From positions 357,858 through 421,857 of the forward strand of contig NZ_CADFEB010000008.1 of the NCBI RefSeq assembly GCF_902833085.1: a stretch of 64,000 nucleotides of DNA, in the 5' to 3' direction. The notes under the pieces are model-generated. The model was not told the origin of the DNA. It saw nothing but the letters and a program-made list of their open reading frames with translations, and did no database searches. Made by a program: the position numbers and the translations under genes. The DNA is from Burkholderia ubonensis (GTDB lineage: Bacteria > Pseudomonadota > Gammaproteobacteria > Burkholderiales > Burkholderiaceae). Every line of letters begins with the position of its first letter. Position 1 is the stretch's first letter. Shown here piece after piece: positions 18,999 through 28,758 of this stretch.

Positions 18999-19304
18999 AT
19001 GCAACATGATTCATTTCGTATCGTGTGGCGCGCGCTCGTCGTCGGCCTCGTCGCGGTCGGCTTCGCGGCAGGCGCGGGATGTTCGAAGCGCGGCGAAAAC
19101 GCAACGGATTCGAATGCGACCTCGTCGAGCAGCATGGCGCCTGCCCCGGCCACGCCTCCGGGCGGCGGCACGCCGGGCAGCGCAGCGGCGGGCGGCGGCA
19201 TGAGTGGCGGCGCGACTGCGCCGGGAGGCGCCACGTCCGCACCGGGAGGCGCGATGTCCGCGCCGGGAGGCGCAGCGTCCTCACCAGGGGCGAGCGGCGG
19301 CTAG
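18999..19304 (+). CDS. Small repeat-containing lipoprotein
   Basis: A 101-residue predicted lipoprotein: basic start, hydrophobic segment (about 13-26) and lipobox A-A-G-A-G-C. A Ser/Ala/Gly/Pro-rich low-complexity mature part follows. From base 19218 there are three tandem 21-base units encoding A-P-G-G-A-x-S, then a degenerate fourth. A GGAGGTG ribosome binding site precedes the ATG. No enzymatic motif is visible. The sigma-54 promoter and the neighbouring sigma-54 activator suggest induction under a specific signal. Family unknown to me. Confidence 0.75.
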   Translation: MQHDSFRIVWRALVVGLVAVGFAAGAGCSKRGENATDSNATSSSSMAPAPATPPGGGTPGSAAAGGGMSGGATAPGGATSAPGGAMSAPGGAASSPGASGG

Positions 19305-19492
19305 TGATGATTCGCCGGGACCAGGGGAGAATGCAACGCCCGGCGCGGTCCGCGGTTGGGATGTCGCGCGTGAGAGCACGCGACGGCGGCCGCGCCGGCC
19401 TTGCATCCGGCACAACGAACGGGCGCATTGCATCAGCGCCCGCGCATCCGGGGGCATGACACGCAAAAACTTCAAAGGATTGCAGATATTGA

Positions 19493-19539
19493 CCGCCGTC
19501 GCGCGCCGCAGAGCGCCTTGAAGCGACGGCGGCTTTTTT
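19493..19539 (+). terminator. Rho-independent terminator
   Basis: A perfect 10-base stem (CCGCCGTCGC at 19493-19502 with GCGACGGCGG at 19523-19532) and a 20-base loop are followed by CTTTTTT. It lies 190 bases after the lipoprotein stop, between it and the convergent activator gene. It probably ends the lipoprotein transcript or a small RNA from the intervening spacer. Confidence 0.75.
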
Positions 19540-19575
19540 GTCTGCCCAACGCAGGGTCGCAGGGCCGCGATCGGT

Positions 19576-20517
<942 letters not shown>

Positions 20518-20597
20518 CGATGGCTCGCTGGACTGAAAGGGTCGCACGACAAATGCGCTGCGATGAAATCGGAAGAATTGCGTACGGAATCGCTTTT

Positions 20598-20721
20598 CGC
20601 TTTCAGTAGCGTAGCGAATTCAACTGCGGGGGGAATTGAATCTTGCAATGCGCCCGTAGCGACCGGATAGTAATTATCGATAACGGCTGACAGCGTAGCG
20701 TCGTTTCCTATACTGAAAGCG
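20598..20721. promoter_or_regulatory. Divergent regulator promoter region with inverted repeat
   Basis: The 356-base spacer between the two activator genes contains CGCTTTCAGTA (20598-20608) and its exact reverse complement TACTGAAAGCG (20711-20721). Each copy points toward one of the two genes. The right copy overlaps the -10 of a good sigma-70 promoter, CTGACA-N16-TATACT (20687-20714). The symmetry suggests that one regulator controls both genes at the same position relative to transcription start. This last point is inference. Confidence 0.6.
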
Positions 20722-20873
20722 TTGACGGGAGGAAAGTCTTCTTCTCGAGCCGATCGCCGCGGGTGCGGCGGCCGGCTGTCCCATCGGCCGCAGCGCCGGC
20801 CGGTCCAGAACCGCCTCGCATTGCGAAGCGTGACAGTTGCAGCGTGCGACGCAGCGTGTGCAACGGAGAATCG

Positions 20874-22265
<1,392 letters not shown>

Positions 22266-22332
22266 TGCGGCGGCGTGCGCGCTCCCATCCGTGCCGCTCG
22301 CATCGCTACGCGCGCCGCCGGGAGAAGCCGCG

Positions 22333-24633
22333 ATGATCCGCATCGAACGCGGCCGGCTCAAGCATTGCGCGACGGCGATCGTGATGGTTGCGGTCGCAAC
22401 TGTGTTGCAGGCGATCGCGGTCCGGTTCGGCGGCGTCAACATGCCATTGCTGCTGTACTACCCGATGCTCGCGGGCACCGCCTGGATGACGTCGTTCGGC
22501 GCCGGGCTGCTCGCGACCGCGATCAGCACCGCGCTCGCGTGGATGCTGTTCCTGTCCGATCCCGCCGCCTACACGGGCTCGCTGGCCGAGCGGCTGGTCC
22601 GGCTCGGCACCTTCATGCTGGTCGGCGCGCTCGCCTGCGCGATCGCGTCGGCGCTGCGGCGCATGACCGATGCGCAGCGGTACCGCGAGTCGGCCGAGCG
22701 GGGGCATGACGAAACCGTGCTGGCGTCGCTTCCGCAAGGGGTGATCGCAACCGATCCGGGCGGGCGGGTCACGTTCATCAACGCGACGGCCGCCGAGCTG
22801 GCCGGGTGCCGGCCGGACGATGCGCTCGGGCGGCGCGCGCAGGACGTGCTGCGCGTGTGCGACGCGCAGGGCCGGCGCGTACTGGCGACGCCGCTCGAGC
22901 GCGTGCTCGACGGCGCCGCCGGCGCGATGTGCGACCGGCACTGGCTGGCCGGCGGCGTCGATCTGGTGCCGATCGTCGAGATCGCGGCGCCGATGCGCGA
23001 CGCGGACGGCAACGTCGACGGCGCGGTGATGCTGCTGCGCGACGCGCGCATGGAGCGGATCCGCGCCGACGCGAGCCGGACCTTGCGCGCCGTCGTCGAT
23101 GCGTCGCCGGATGCGCTCGTCGGCGTCGATGCGGCGCGCCGCATCGTCAGCTGGAATCCCGCCGCGCAGCGGATGTTCGGCTACGACGCGCACGAGGCGC
23201 TCGGGCGCGACGTCGCGATCCTGGTGGCGGCGCGCTGGTGGCGCCGTCATCCGCTGGCCGACGGATCGCGCCGCAGGCGCGACGACCTCGTTCCGACCGA
23301 TTGCCTGTGCGTGCGCCGCGACGGCTCGCGGTTTCGCGCGACGGTCCGTGCCAGCCCGGCGCGAGGCGGGGCGCGGGATGACGCGTGCGAGCGCGTCACG
23401 CTGTCGCTGACGCTGCGCGCGGCGGACGAGCAGCGGCGGCGCGACCGGCGCACCCAGCGTTCGCTGCGCGGCGCGCGCGACGCGCGGCTGCAGGCCGACA
23501 CGTCGAACCGGCTCAAGGACGAATTGCTCGCGACCGTGTCGCACGAGCTGCGCACGCCGCTCAACGTGATCTACGGCTGGGTCGAGGTGCTGCGCCATTC
23601 CAGCGACCAGGCGCTGCAGCAGCAGGCGATCGACGCGATCGATCGCAGCGCGCGGTCGCTGACGCGGATGGTCGGCGACATTCTCGACGCGTCGTCGCTC
23701 GCGACCGGCAAGCTGCGAATCGATGCGATGCCGGTCGATCTCGTGCGCATCGTCACCGAAGTCGCGGGCGGGTTTCGCTCGGCCGCGGCGGCGGACGGCG
23801 TCGTGCTCGATACGAACTGCGCGCTCGACGCATGCGTGGTGTCGGGCGACGGCGATCGGCTGCGGCAGATGCTGTCGAACCTGCTGTCGAATGCGCTGAA
23901 GTTCACGCCGCGCGGCGGGCGCGTGACGGTCAGCCTCGCGCGCAAGGACGGCCACGCCGAACTGACCGTCGCGGACACGGGGCAGGGCATCGCGCCGGAA
24001 TTCGTGCCGCACGTGTTCGACGCGTTTCGCCGCGCGGACGATTCGCCGGCGTCGTCGCGCCGCGGCCTCGGCCTCGGGCTGTCGATCGTCCGCCATATCG
24101 CCGAGCTGCACGGCGGCACGGTGGCGGTGGACAGCGCGGGGCGCCATCGCGGCGCCACGTTCACGGTGACGCTGCCCACCGGGTGGCAGCCGGTCGGCCC
24201 GATGGCGTGGGCGGTCGAGCCCGCCGGCAACGGCGAGACGACGATGCTCGATGCGCAGCGCGTGCTGCTCGTCGACGATGACGCGACGACCCGCGTGAGC
24301 CTGGCCGCCGCGCTGAGGACGCTCGGCGCGGCGGTCGACGTCGCGTCGTCCGGCCGCGAGGCGTTCGCGAAGGCGGCCGGGATGCGGCCGACCGTCGTGC
24401 TGTCCGATCTCGCGATGCCGGACGGCGACGGCTACTGGCTGCTCGACGCGCTGCGCCGCGACGTCGCGCGCGGGCTGGCCGGCGTGCGGGTGCTGGCGGT
24501 CACCGCGCATGTCGGGCAGGCGGACGAGCGCCGCGTGCTCGCCGCCGGCTTCGACGGCTATCTGCGCAAGCCGGTCGACATCCGGCAGCTCGCGCGGGCG
24601 ATCGCCCGCGCGACCGGCCGCCGCCGCGCGTGA
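22333..24633 (+). CDS. Hybrid sensor histidine kinase (membrane, PAS)
   Basis: A 766-residue kinase. Residues 10-110 contain three to four membrane helices of the DUF4118/KdpD-like type. Two PAS domains follow (about 125-240 and 245-365), then HisKA with phosphoacceptor His404 in V-S-H-E-L-R-T-P-L. HATPase_c (about 515-630) has N-L-L-S-N-A-L-K-F-T and D-T-G-Q-G-I. The C-terminal receiver has Asp692. It carries no Hpt domain, so phosphotransfer to the NtrC-type partner at 20874 may be direct from His404. A GGGAGAAG site precedes the ATG at 22333. The signal is unknown. Confidence 0.9.
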   Translation: MIRIERGRLKHCATAIVMVAVATVLQAIAVRFGGVNMPLLLYYPMLAGTAWMTSFGAGLLATAISTALAWMLFLSDPAAYTGSLAERLVRLGTFMLVGALACAIASALRRMTDAQRYRESAERGHDETVLASLPQGVIATDPGGRVTFINATAAELAGCRPDDALGRRAQDVLRVCDAQGRRVLATPLERVLDGAAGAMCDRHWLAGGVDLVPIVEIAAPMRDADGNVDGAVMLLRDARMERIRADASRTLRAVVDASPDALVGVDAARRIVSWNPAAQRMFGYDAHEALGRDVAILVAARWWRRHPLADGSRRRRDDLVPTDCLCVRRDGSRFRATVRASPARGGARDDACERVTLSLTLRAADEQRRRDRRTQRSLRGARDARLQADTSNRLKDELLATVSHELRTPLNVIYGWVEVLRHSSDQALQQQAIDAIDRSARSLTRMVGDILDASSLATGKLRIDAMPVDLVRIVTEVAGGFRSAAAADGVVLDTNCALDACVVSGDGDRLRQMLSNLLSNALKFTPRGGRVTVSLARKDGHAELTVADTGQGIAPEFVPHVFDAFRRADDSPASSRRGLGLGLSIVRHIAELHGGTVAVDSAGRHRGATFTVTLPTGWQPVGPMAWAVEPAGNGETTMLDAQRVLLVDDDATTRVSLAAALRTLGAAVDVASSGREAFAKAAGMRPTVVLSDLAMPDGDGYWLLDALRRDVARGLAGVRVLAVTAHVGQADERRVLAAGFDGYLRKPVDIRQLARAIARATGRRRA

Positions 24634-24641
24634 GCCGGGCA

Positions 24642-24658
24642 CTGAAAAATTTACAACG
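24642..24658 (+). promoter_or_regulatory. Candidate activator site upstream of the BON promoter
   Basis: The stretch CTGAAAAATTTACAACG lies about 40 bases before the -24 element of the promoter at 24698. A near copy, GTGAAAGATTTGCAGCG (28419-28435), lies upstream of the sigma-54 promoter at 28494. They agree at 13 of 17 positions as TGAAA-R-ATTT-R-CA-R-CG. The pairing with two sigma-54 promoters suggests an enhancer-binding or IHF-type site; which one is not known. Confidence 0.4.
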
Positions 24659-24697
24659 CGGCGCGTGACCCGCGCCGTGGCACCGCGCATCCAGACG

Positions 24698-24712
24698 CGG
24701 CACGCATCTTGC
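24698..24712 (+). promoter_or_regulatory. Sigma-54 promoter of the BON-gene operon
   Basis: The sequence CGGCACGCATCTTGC matches TGGCACG-N4-TTGC except for the first base, with exact GG-to-GC spacing. It is 50 bases before the ATG at 24763 and 65 bases after the histidine kinase stop. It would drive the BON, DUF2795, DUF4142 and receiver genes, which run on without another obvious promoter. Confidence 0.8.
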
Positions 24713-24762
24713 GTCCTCGTGACGTGGCCGGCACGACGCCGGCACGAAGCATGGAGGTCACG

Positions 24763-25149
24763 ATGGACGCGACACAGTGGCGAGCCCGGTCCGGCCGGCC
24801 GGCGCGCCGCGCGGGGAAACGGCATTGTGCGGCGGCCGTCGTCCTGACGGCGATCGTTGGCGGCGCCGCGCCGCTCGGGATGGCGGCGGGCGACGACAGC
24901 TTTACGGCGTTGCTGGCGGCCGCCGGCACGGAGTTCCGCGACACGGCCATCACGGCCAAGGCCAAGGCGGCGCTCGCCGGCAAGGAAGACCTGTCGTCCG
25001 GCGACATCCACGTCACGACGCAGCGCGGCGACGTCGTGCTGACCGGCAGCGTGCCGGACACGAGCCAGCGCGCAACCGCCGTCAACATCGTGAGGCAGCT
25101 CGACGGCGTGAGGGACGTGCGCGACCAGCTCGCGGTCCGCGCGAAATGA
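24763..25149 (+). CDS. Exported BON-domain protein
   Basis: A 128-residue protein with a basic N-terminus, a signal-type hydrophobic stretch (about 22-45) and one BON domain (about 60-125) in the pattern D-I-H-V-T-T-Q-R-G-D-V-V-L-T-G-S-V. BON proteins such as OsmY bind phospholipid or act as periplasmic chaperones during envelope stress. A GGAGGTCA site places the start at 24763 rather than at the ATG at 24751. First gene behind a sigma-54 promoter. Confidence 0.85.
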   Translation: MDATQWRARSGRPARRAGKRHCAAAVVLTAIVGGAAPLGMAAGDDSFTALLAAAGTEFRDTAITAKAKAALAGKEDLSSGDIHVTTQRGDVVLTGSVPDTSQRATAVNIVRQLDGVRDVRDQLAVRAK

Positions 25150-25228
25150 CGGCGACCGCCGGCACGACACAGCCGCAGGCGCGCCGCGCGGTCCCGTTTT
25201 CCCTTCAAATTTTTCGGGAGAACCCGCG

Positions 25229-25531
25229 ATGGCATCGTATCTGCATGGCGTTCACGAACCCGGTCAGGCGCACGTCCTTGACGACGAACCGGTGCAGCAA
25301 GGTCACGACGCGGGTGCGAGCGGCAAGCCGCCGAGCCCGATCGACATCCAGAAGGCGCTGAAGGGGATGGCTTACCCGGCCGGCAAGGCGGACCTCGTGC
25401 GGTGCGCGGAGCACGCATGCGCGAGCCGCGACGTGCTCGACCTGCTCATGCGCATGCCCGAGCGGGAATACGGCACGCCGGCGGCGGTGTCGAAAGAGCT
25501 GGGCCGGCTGCCGACGCCGCGCAAGGAATGA
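25229..25531 (+). CDS. DUF2795 domain protein
   Basis: A 100-residue soluble protein. The C-terminal half matches the DUF2795 pattern: L-K-G-M-A-Y-P-A-G-K-A-D-L-V, then a V-L-D-L-L-M-R-M-P segment and R-E-Y-G-T-P-A-A-V-S-K. The N-terminal 35 residues are polar and variable. Members of this family often lie next to stress-response genes; no biochemical role is known to me. It sits 79 bases after the BON gene and is preceded by a GGGAGAA-type site. Confidence 0.8.
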   Translation: MASYLHGVHEPGQAHVLDDEPVQQGHDAGASGKPPSPIDIQKALKGMAYPAGKADLVRCAEHACASRDVLDLLMRMPEREYGTPAAVSKELGRLPTPRKE

Positions 25532-25544
25532 CAAGGAGGTAGGG

Positions 25545-26159
25545 ATGAGAGCGAGTATCTGGACGATCGCGGCGTGTGCCGCCGGCGCGTTGCTCGCGCC
25601 GGCCGTCACGCCCGCGCAAACGTCGGGCGCGGCGCCCGCGTCGCCGGTGTTGGGTACCCATGCAACGCCCGACGTGATCCGGCCCGCGTCCGGGCCTGAC
25701 GACGCGCAGATCACGAAACGCCCGCAGGGCGTCGACGCGGAATTCGTCGACAGCGCGGGGCAGGCCGGCAAGCGCCAGGTGCAGGCGAGCCAGCTCGCGC
25801 TCGAGAAAGCCGCGTCGCCGGACGTGCGCGCGTTCGCGAAGCGGATGGTCGACGATTACGGCGCGTTGAACGCACGGCTGCGCGGGCTCGGCGCGCGCAA
25901 GGGCCTGCCGGTGCAGACCGTGCAGATCGTCGATCCGGACGTCGAGGCGTTGCGCGGCCGCAGCGGCCCGGCGTTCGACGCCGCGTATGTCGCGGTGGCC
26001 GGGCCGGACGCGCATCGCCACGCGATCCGCCTGTTCGGGGACGAAGTGCACAACGGCCGCGACCCCGATCTGCGCGCGTTCGCGAGCGCGGCGCTGCCGA
26101 CCCTCAGGCGCCACCTGGCGGCGGCGCAGGTGCTCGTGCACAAGGTCGGCGCGCGCTGA
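25545..26159 (+). CDS. Exported DUF4142 protein
   Basis: A 204-residue exported protein: signal peptide ending near T-P-A-Q, a linker, then a DUF4142 four-helix ferritin-like domain (about 65-200). The domain shows the recurring pattern A-x-x-G-K-x-x-V-Q-A-S-Q-L-A-L-E-K-A-x-S-P-D-V-R-x-F-A. DUF4142 proteins are predicted to be periplasmic or outer-membrane associated, function unknown. An AAGGAGG site precedes the ATG. It follows the DUF2795 gene by 13 bases, so co-transcription is likely. Confidence 0.85.
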   Translation: MRASIWTIAACAAGALLAPAVTPAQTSGAAPASPVLGTHATPDVIRPASGPDDAQITKRPQGVDAEFVDSAGQAGKRQVQASQLALEKAASPDVRAFAKRMVDDYGALNARLRGLGARKGLPVQTVQIVDPDVEALRGRSGPAFDAAYVAVAGPDAHRHAIRLFGDEVHNGRDPDLRAFASAALPTLRRHLAAAQVLVHKVGAR

Positions 26160-26188
26160 CGCGCACGACGACACAGGAGTCTTTCGGA

Positions 26189-26662
26189 ATGAATATTCAA
26201 CGTAGCGACGACGACGTGCTGCTGTGGCGCTCGCCCGGCAGCGTGCCGGCGCGACCGCGCCGCGTGCTGGTGGCCGACGACTATCGCGATGCGGCGGACG
26301 CGCTGCGCCTGCTGCTCGAGGCCCGCGGCTTCGCATGCCGGGTCGTCGACGATCCGTTCGCGGTCTGCGACGTCGCGCGCGACTGGCAGCCGTTCGCGGT
26401 CGTGCTCGACATCGCGATGCCGGGGCTCAGCGGCCTGCAGATCGCGCAACGGCTGCGCGACGATCCGCGCACGGCCGACATGCTGCTCGTCGCGTGCAGC
26501 GCGTTCGCGTCGACGCGTGACCGCGAGCGCGCGAAGGAAGCGGGTTTCGACGCGCATTGCGCGAAGCCGCTGACGCCGTACCGGCTGCTGAACTATCTCG
26601 AAGCGGCGAGCAGGAACGGTGCGCCGCCCGCGGCGGACACGGGCAGCGAACGTAGAACGTAG
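26189..26662 (+). CDS. Stand-alone receiver-domain protein
   Basis: A 157-residue CheY-like response regulator with no output domain. The receiver spans about 24-145 with acidic pair Asp30/Asp31, phosphoacceptor Asp74 in V-V-L-D-I-A-M-P and Lys126 in A-K-P. A 23-residue N-terminal extension is unusual. It may be an extra phosphoryl acceptor for the hybrid kinase at 22333, since no other kinase lies nearby; this is inference. An ACAGGAG site precedes the start. It is the last gene of the probable sigma-54 operon. Confidence 0.85.
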   Translation: MNIQRSDDDVLLWRSPGSVPARPRRVLVADDYRDAADALRLLLEARGFACRVVDDPFAVCDVARDWQPFAVVLDIAMPGLSGLQIAQRLRDDPRTADMLLVACSAFASTRDRERAKEAGFDAHCAKPLTPYRLLNYLEAASRNGAPPAADTGSERRT

Positions 26663-26675
26663 CGGCCCGTGCGGC

Positions 26676-27185
26676 TCAGCGCGGACCCGCGTCGCGCTCC
26701 GGCCGGTCCGGCGAGGCTTCGTGCGGCGGCGCATCCTGCTCCGAGTCGTAGTCGTCGTCGCAGCTCCACCAGAGCGTGCCGCTGCCGTCGTAGCGCGCCG
26801 CGCCGACCCATTGCGGGTCCGCGATGACCGGCCAGTGATCCTTGTCGAACCCCGGCGCGTTGCGAATCCGCTCGGACGACGCCCACAGCCGGAAGCAGCG
26901 GCGCTCGGTGTCGAGCGTGAGCGCATCCCACGGAATCGCGAGCAGCCTGTCGCCGATGCCGAACAGGCCGCCGGTCGACAGCACCGCGTAGGCGACGCGG
27001 CCCGAGTCCACGTCGAGCATGATTTCCTTGATCCGGCCGACGTCCTGGCCGTCGGCCGTGACGACCCGGTCGCCTTCCAGCGTGCCGGCGCCCATCACGT
27101 CCGGGCCGGGGCCGCGCGCCGTCTCGCGATCCTTGCGGATGATGCGGGTCGGGCCTTCGTCGGGGTTGTGCATGGGGTTGTACAT
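26676..27185 (-). CDS. PRC-barrel domain protein
   Basis: A 169-residue soluble protein with a PRC-barrel domain (about 35-115): V-V-T-A-D-G-Q-D-V-G-R-I-K-E-I-M-L-D-V-D-S-G-R. The C-terminal part is acidic and Trp-containing (L-W-W-S-C-D-D-D-Y). PRC-barrel proteins of this kind are common in stress operons of soil bacteria and may bind membrane or RNA; no reaction is known. The start at 27185 follows an ACAGGAG site. It is the third gene of a minus-strand group with the CBS and small membrane protein genes. Confidence 0.82.
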   Translation of the reverse strand: MYNPMHNPDEGPTRIIRKDRETARGPGPDVMGAGTLEGDRVVTADGQDVGRIKEIMLDVDSGRVAYAVLSTGGLFGIGDRLLAIPWDALTLDTERRCFRLWASSERIRNAPGFDKDHWPVIADPQWVGAARYDGSGTLWWSCDDDYDSEQDAPPHEASPDRPERDAGPR

Positions 27186-27266
27186 GTCATGTGCTCCTGT
27201 CGGGGCGCGCACGCGGCCCGTGGCGGGCTGCGTGTCGCACGAGTGGATGTCCGGGCCTGCGCGCGC

Positions 27267-27698
27267 TTACGTCCGCTTCGGCTGCGATACGCGCTCGAGC
27301 GTGTTCACGAGTTCGTCGCGCGACGTGTCGGCGGCGCGTGTCGCGATGTCGCCGAGCGACAGCATGCCGACGAGCCGCCGGTCGTGATCGACGACCGGAA
27401 TGCGGTGCAGCTGCGCGTCGGCCATGTAGCGCTGGATCTCGTCCAGCGAGTCGTCGTCGAAGCACCATTCGATCGGCCCCGACGCGACCTCGCGCACCCG
27501 CGTTTCGGGCGGCTTGCCCGCGGAGACCGCGCGCACCGCGAGATCGCGGTCCGTCAGCATGCCCACCAGGCGGTTGTGGTCGCACACCGGCAGCGCGCCG
27601 ATGTCGTAACGCGCCATCAGTTGCGCGGCGTGGCGGATGGTGTCGGTCGGCGCAACGCGCACGACGTCCTTCGACATGATTTCGTTGACGCGATGCAT
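27267..27698 (-). CDS. Tandem CBS-domain protein
   Basis: A 143-residue protein consisting of two CBS domains (about 8-65 and 72-130) that form a Bateman module, with D-R-D-L-A-V-R at the end of the first. Such modules bind adenine nucleotides and sense energy state. An AGGAGAA site fixes the start at 27698; the longer upstream frame is not family-like. It lies 95 bases downstream of the 42-residue membrane protein gene, with 81 bases before the PRC-barrel gene. Confidence 0.88.
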   Translation of the reverse strand: MHRVNEIMSKDVVRVAPTDTIRHAAQLMARYDIGALPVCDHNRLVGMLTDRDLAVRAVSAGKPPETRVREVASGPIEWCFDDDSLDEIQRYMADAQLHRIPVVDHDRRLVGMLSLGDIATRAADTSRDELVNTLERVSQPKRT

Positions 27699-27793
27699 GA
27701 GCGGTTCTCCTGGCTGGCTTGCGCAATGCGCAAGGCGTTCGTTGCGGCATGCGGCCACGGTCGCGCCGCGTGCGCCGAGCGGGCGGGGTGGGC

Positions 27794-27922
27794 CTACAGG
27801 CCGCCGTGCGGAAAGCCGATCGCGGCGATCAGGCCCATGACCAGCGCACATTCGACCGCGGCGAGCGCGGTCACGGCGAGCGCGTCGTGTACGGCGCGCC
27901 ATCTCTTCGGGTTGCGATGCAT
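27794..27922 (-). CDS. 42-residue single-span membrane protein
   Basis: A small protein with a basic N-terminus (M-H-R-N-P-K-R-W-R) and one hydrophobic helix (about residues 15-37), ending G-F-P-H-G-G-L. An AGGAGAAAAAC site precedes the ATG and a sigma-54-like promoter lies 74 bases upstream. It is not recognised as a known family. Good initiation signals and the operon position support it as real. Confidence 0.6.
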   Translation of the reverse strand: MHRNPKRWRAVHDALAVTALAAVECALVMGLIAAIGFPHGGL

Positions 27923-27996
27923 GTTTTTCTCCTGGCGAATGAGCGCGCGATCATCGGTGGAACGCGCGCGCCGGATGGATTCATGCGGACCTTGCC

Positions 27997-28011
27997 GCAA
28001 GCTGCGTTCCC
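27997..28011 (-). promoter_or_regulatory. Sigma-54-like promoter (minus strand)
   Basis: Read on the minus strand the site is GGGAACGCAGCTTGC, which fits TGGCACG-N4-TTGC with exact spacing but A for C after the GG and G for the leading T. It would start the transcript for the 42-residue protein, CBS and PRC-barrel genes. The plus-strand site at 28021 is only 9 bases away, so the two promoters are back to back. Confidence 0.6.
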
Positions 28012-28020
28012 GCGCCGCCC

Positions 28021-28035
28021 GGGCACACGGCTTGC
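28021..28035 (+). promoter_or_regulatory. Sigma-54-like promoter (plus strand)
   Basis: The sequence GGGCACACGGCTTGC keeps GGCAC, TTGC and the 10-base GG-to-GC spacing, with mismatches only at the leading T and the G of CACG. It is 63 bases before the ATG at 28099. Confidence 0.62.
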
Positions 28036-28098
28036 CGCACGGGTGCAGGCCCGCCGCGACGCTGCGCGCGCCGGCGGCGCAACAACGAGGAGGGGGTG

Positions 28099-28404
28099 AT
28101 GACATTGCGGAAGCGGGCGCCCGAGGTGCACTTCGAGGTCAACGTATGCGGCGGCGGTTTCGACGTAGTCGGCAACCGCTTTCTCGCGTGGAAGGAGGAG
28201 CCGCTGATTTCGCGGCCCGACCGTCTGATGTTCGAGGGCAAGACCGACGTCCGGCGGCTGAACGACCGGACCTTCGACAGCACCGAGGTGGCGCGTCGCG
28301 CGCTGGAGCGTGCCAGCCGGCCGCAGGACGATTTCGCGCTCGCGGCGCCCGTGAATGAAGAGGGCCGCGCGTTCTGGATCGTGCTGGCGGCCTACGAGGC
28401 ATGA
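28099..28404 (+). CDS. Hypothetical protein (101 aa)
   Basis: A soluble, mixed-charge protein of 101 residues without a signal peptide or membrane segment. It has a V-H-F-E-V-N-V-C-G-G-G-F-D-V-V-G-N-R-F stretch near the N-terminus. I do not recognise the family. A GAGGAGGGGG ribosome binding site makes initiation at ATG 28099 very likely; a GTG directly before it (28096) is possible. It has its own sigma-54-like promoter. Confidence 0.7.
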   Translation: MTLRKRAPEVHFEVNVCGGGFDVVGNRFLAWKEEPLISRPDRLMFEGKTDVRRLNDRTFDSTEVARRALERASRPQDDFALAAPVNEEGRAFWIVLAAYEA

Positions 28405-28493
28405 ACCGGCGGTGCGGCGTGAAAGATTTGCAGCGGCGCATGTAGCGATTTCAATCGCGGGCGGCGCGCGGCATCCGGCGCGCGTCCGCGGGG

Positions 28494-28508
28494 CGGCACG
28501 CGGATTGC
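28494..28508 (+). promoter_or_regulatory. Sigma-54 promoter of the acidic small-protein gene
   Basis: The sequence CGGCACGCGGATTGC matches TGGCACG-N4-TTGC except for the first base, with exact spacing. It lies 34 bases before the ATG at 28543 and 59-75 bases after the TGAAA-type motif at 28419-28435. Confidence 0.8.
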
Positions 28509-28542
28509 GGATTGCGGCATGCCCGTCACGACCGGAGGACGC

Positions 28543-28758
28543 ATGGAATTTCGATACCTGACATCGCTGCACCGGCCCGAACCGCCGATGCCCGATGTCG
28601 ATCCGGACCCGGACCCCGAACTGCCGGATCCCGACGACGACCCGCCGCCCGATGAGCCGGAGCCGTACCGGTATCCGGAGGGCGATCCGCCGCACCGCCG
28701 GCCGCCGCTGCATGCGCCGCCCGCGGGCGCGGCGGCGCGGCAGGCACGCACGCGATGA
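28543..28758 (+). CDS. Acidic proline-rich small protein
   Basis: A 71-residue protein dominated by Pro, Asp and Glu (a run of D-P-D-P-D-P-E-L-P-D-P-D-D-D-P-P-P), then a basic Pro/Ala/Arg-rich C-terminus. It has no signal peptide and is probably disordered. A CGGAGGAC site precedes ATG 28543; the upstream ATG at 28519 lacks one. It overlaps the next gene by ATGA, so the pair is translationally coupled. Unrecognised. Confidence 0.6.
   Translation: MEFRYLTSLHRPEPPMPDVDPDPDPELPDPDDDPPPDEPEPYRYPEGDPPHRRPPLHAPPAGAAARQARTR

Noticed and set aside
19218..19290. Regular repeats in the lipoprotein gene as a CRISPR-like array
   Set aside because: Units are 21 bases, directly tandem, in frame, and have no spacers.
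24679..24693. TGGCACCGCGCATCC as another -24/-12 promoter
   Set aside because: It has a good -24 half but no TTGC at the required distance. The true match is 20 bases further on.
22306..25170. 954-codon minus-strand open frame opposite the hybrid kinase
   Set aside because: Mirror frame of a GC3-biased gene; no start signal and no family resemblance.
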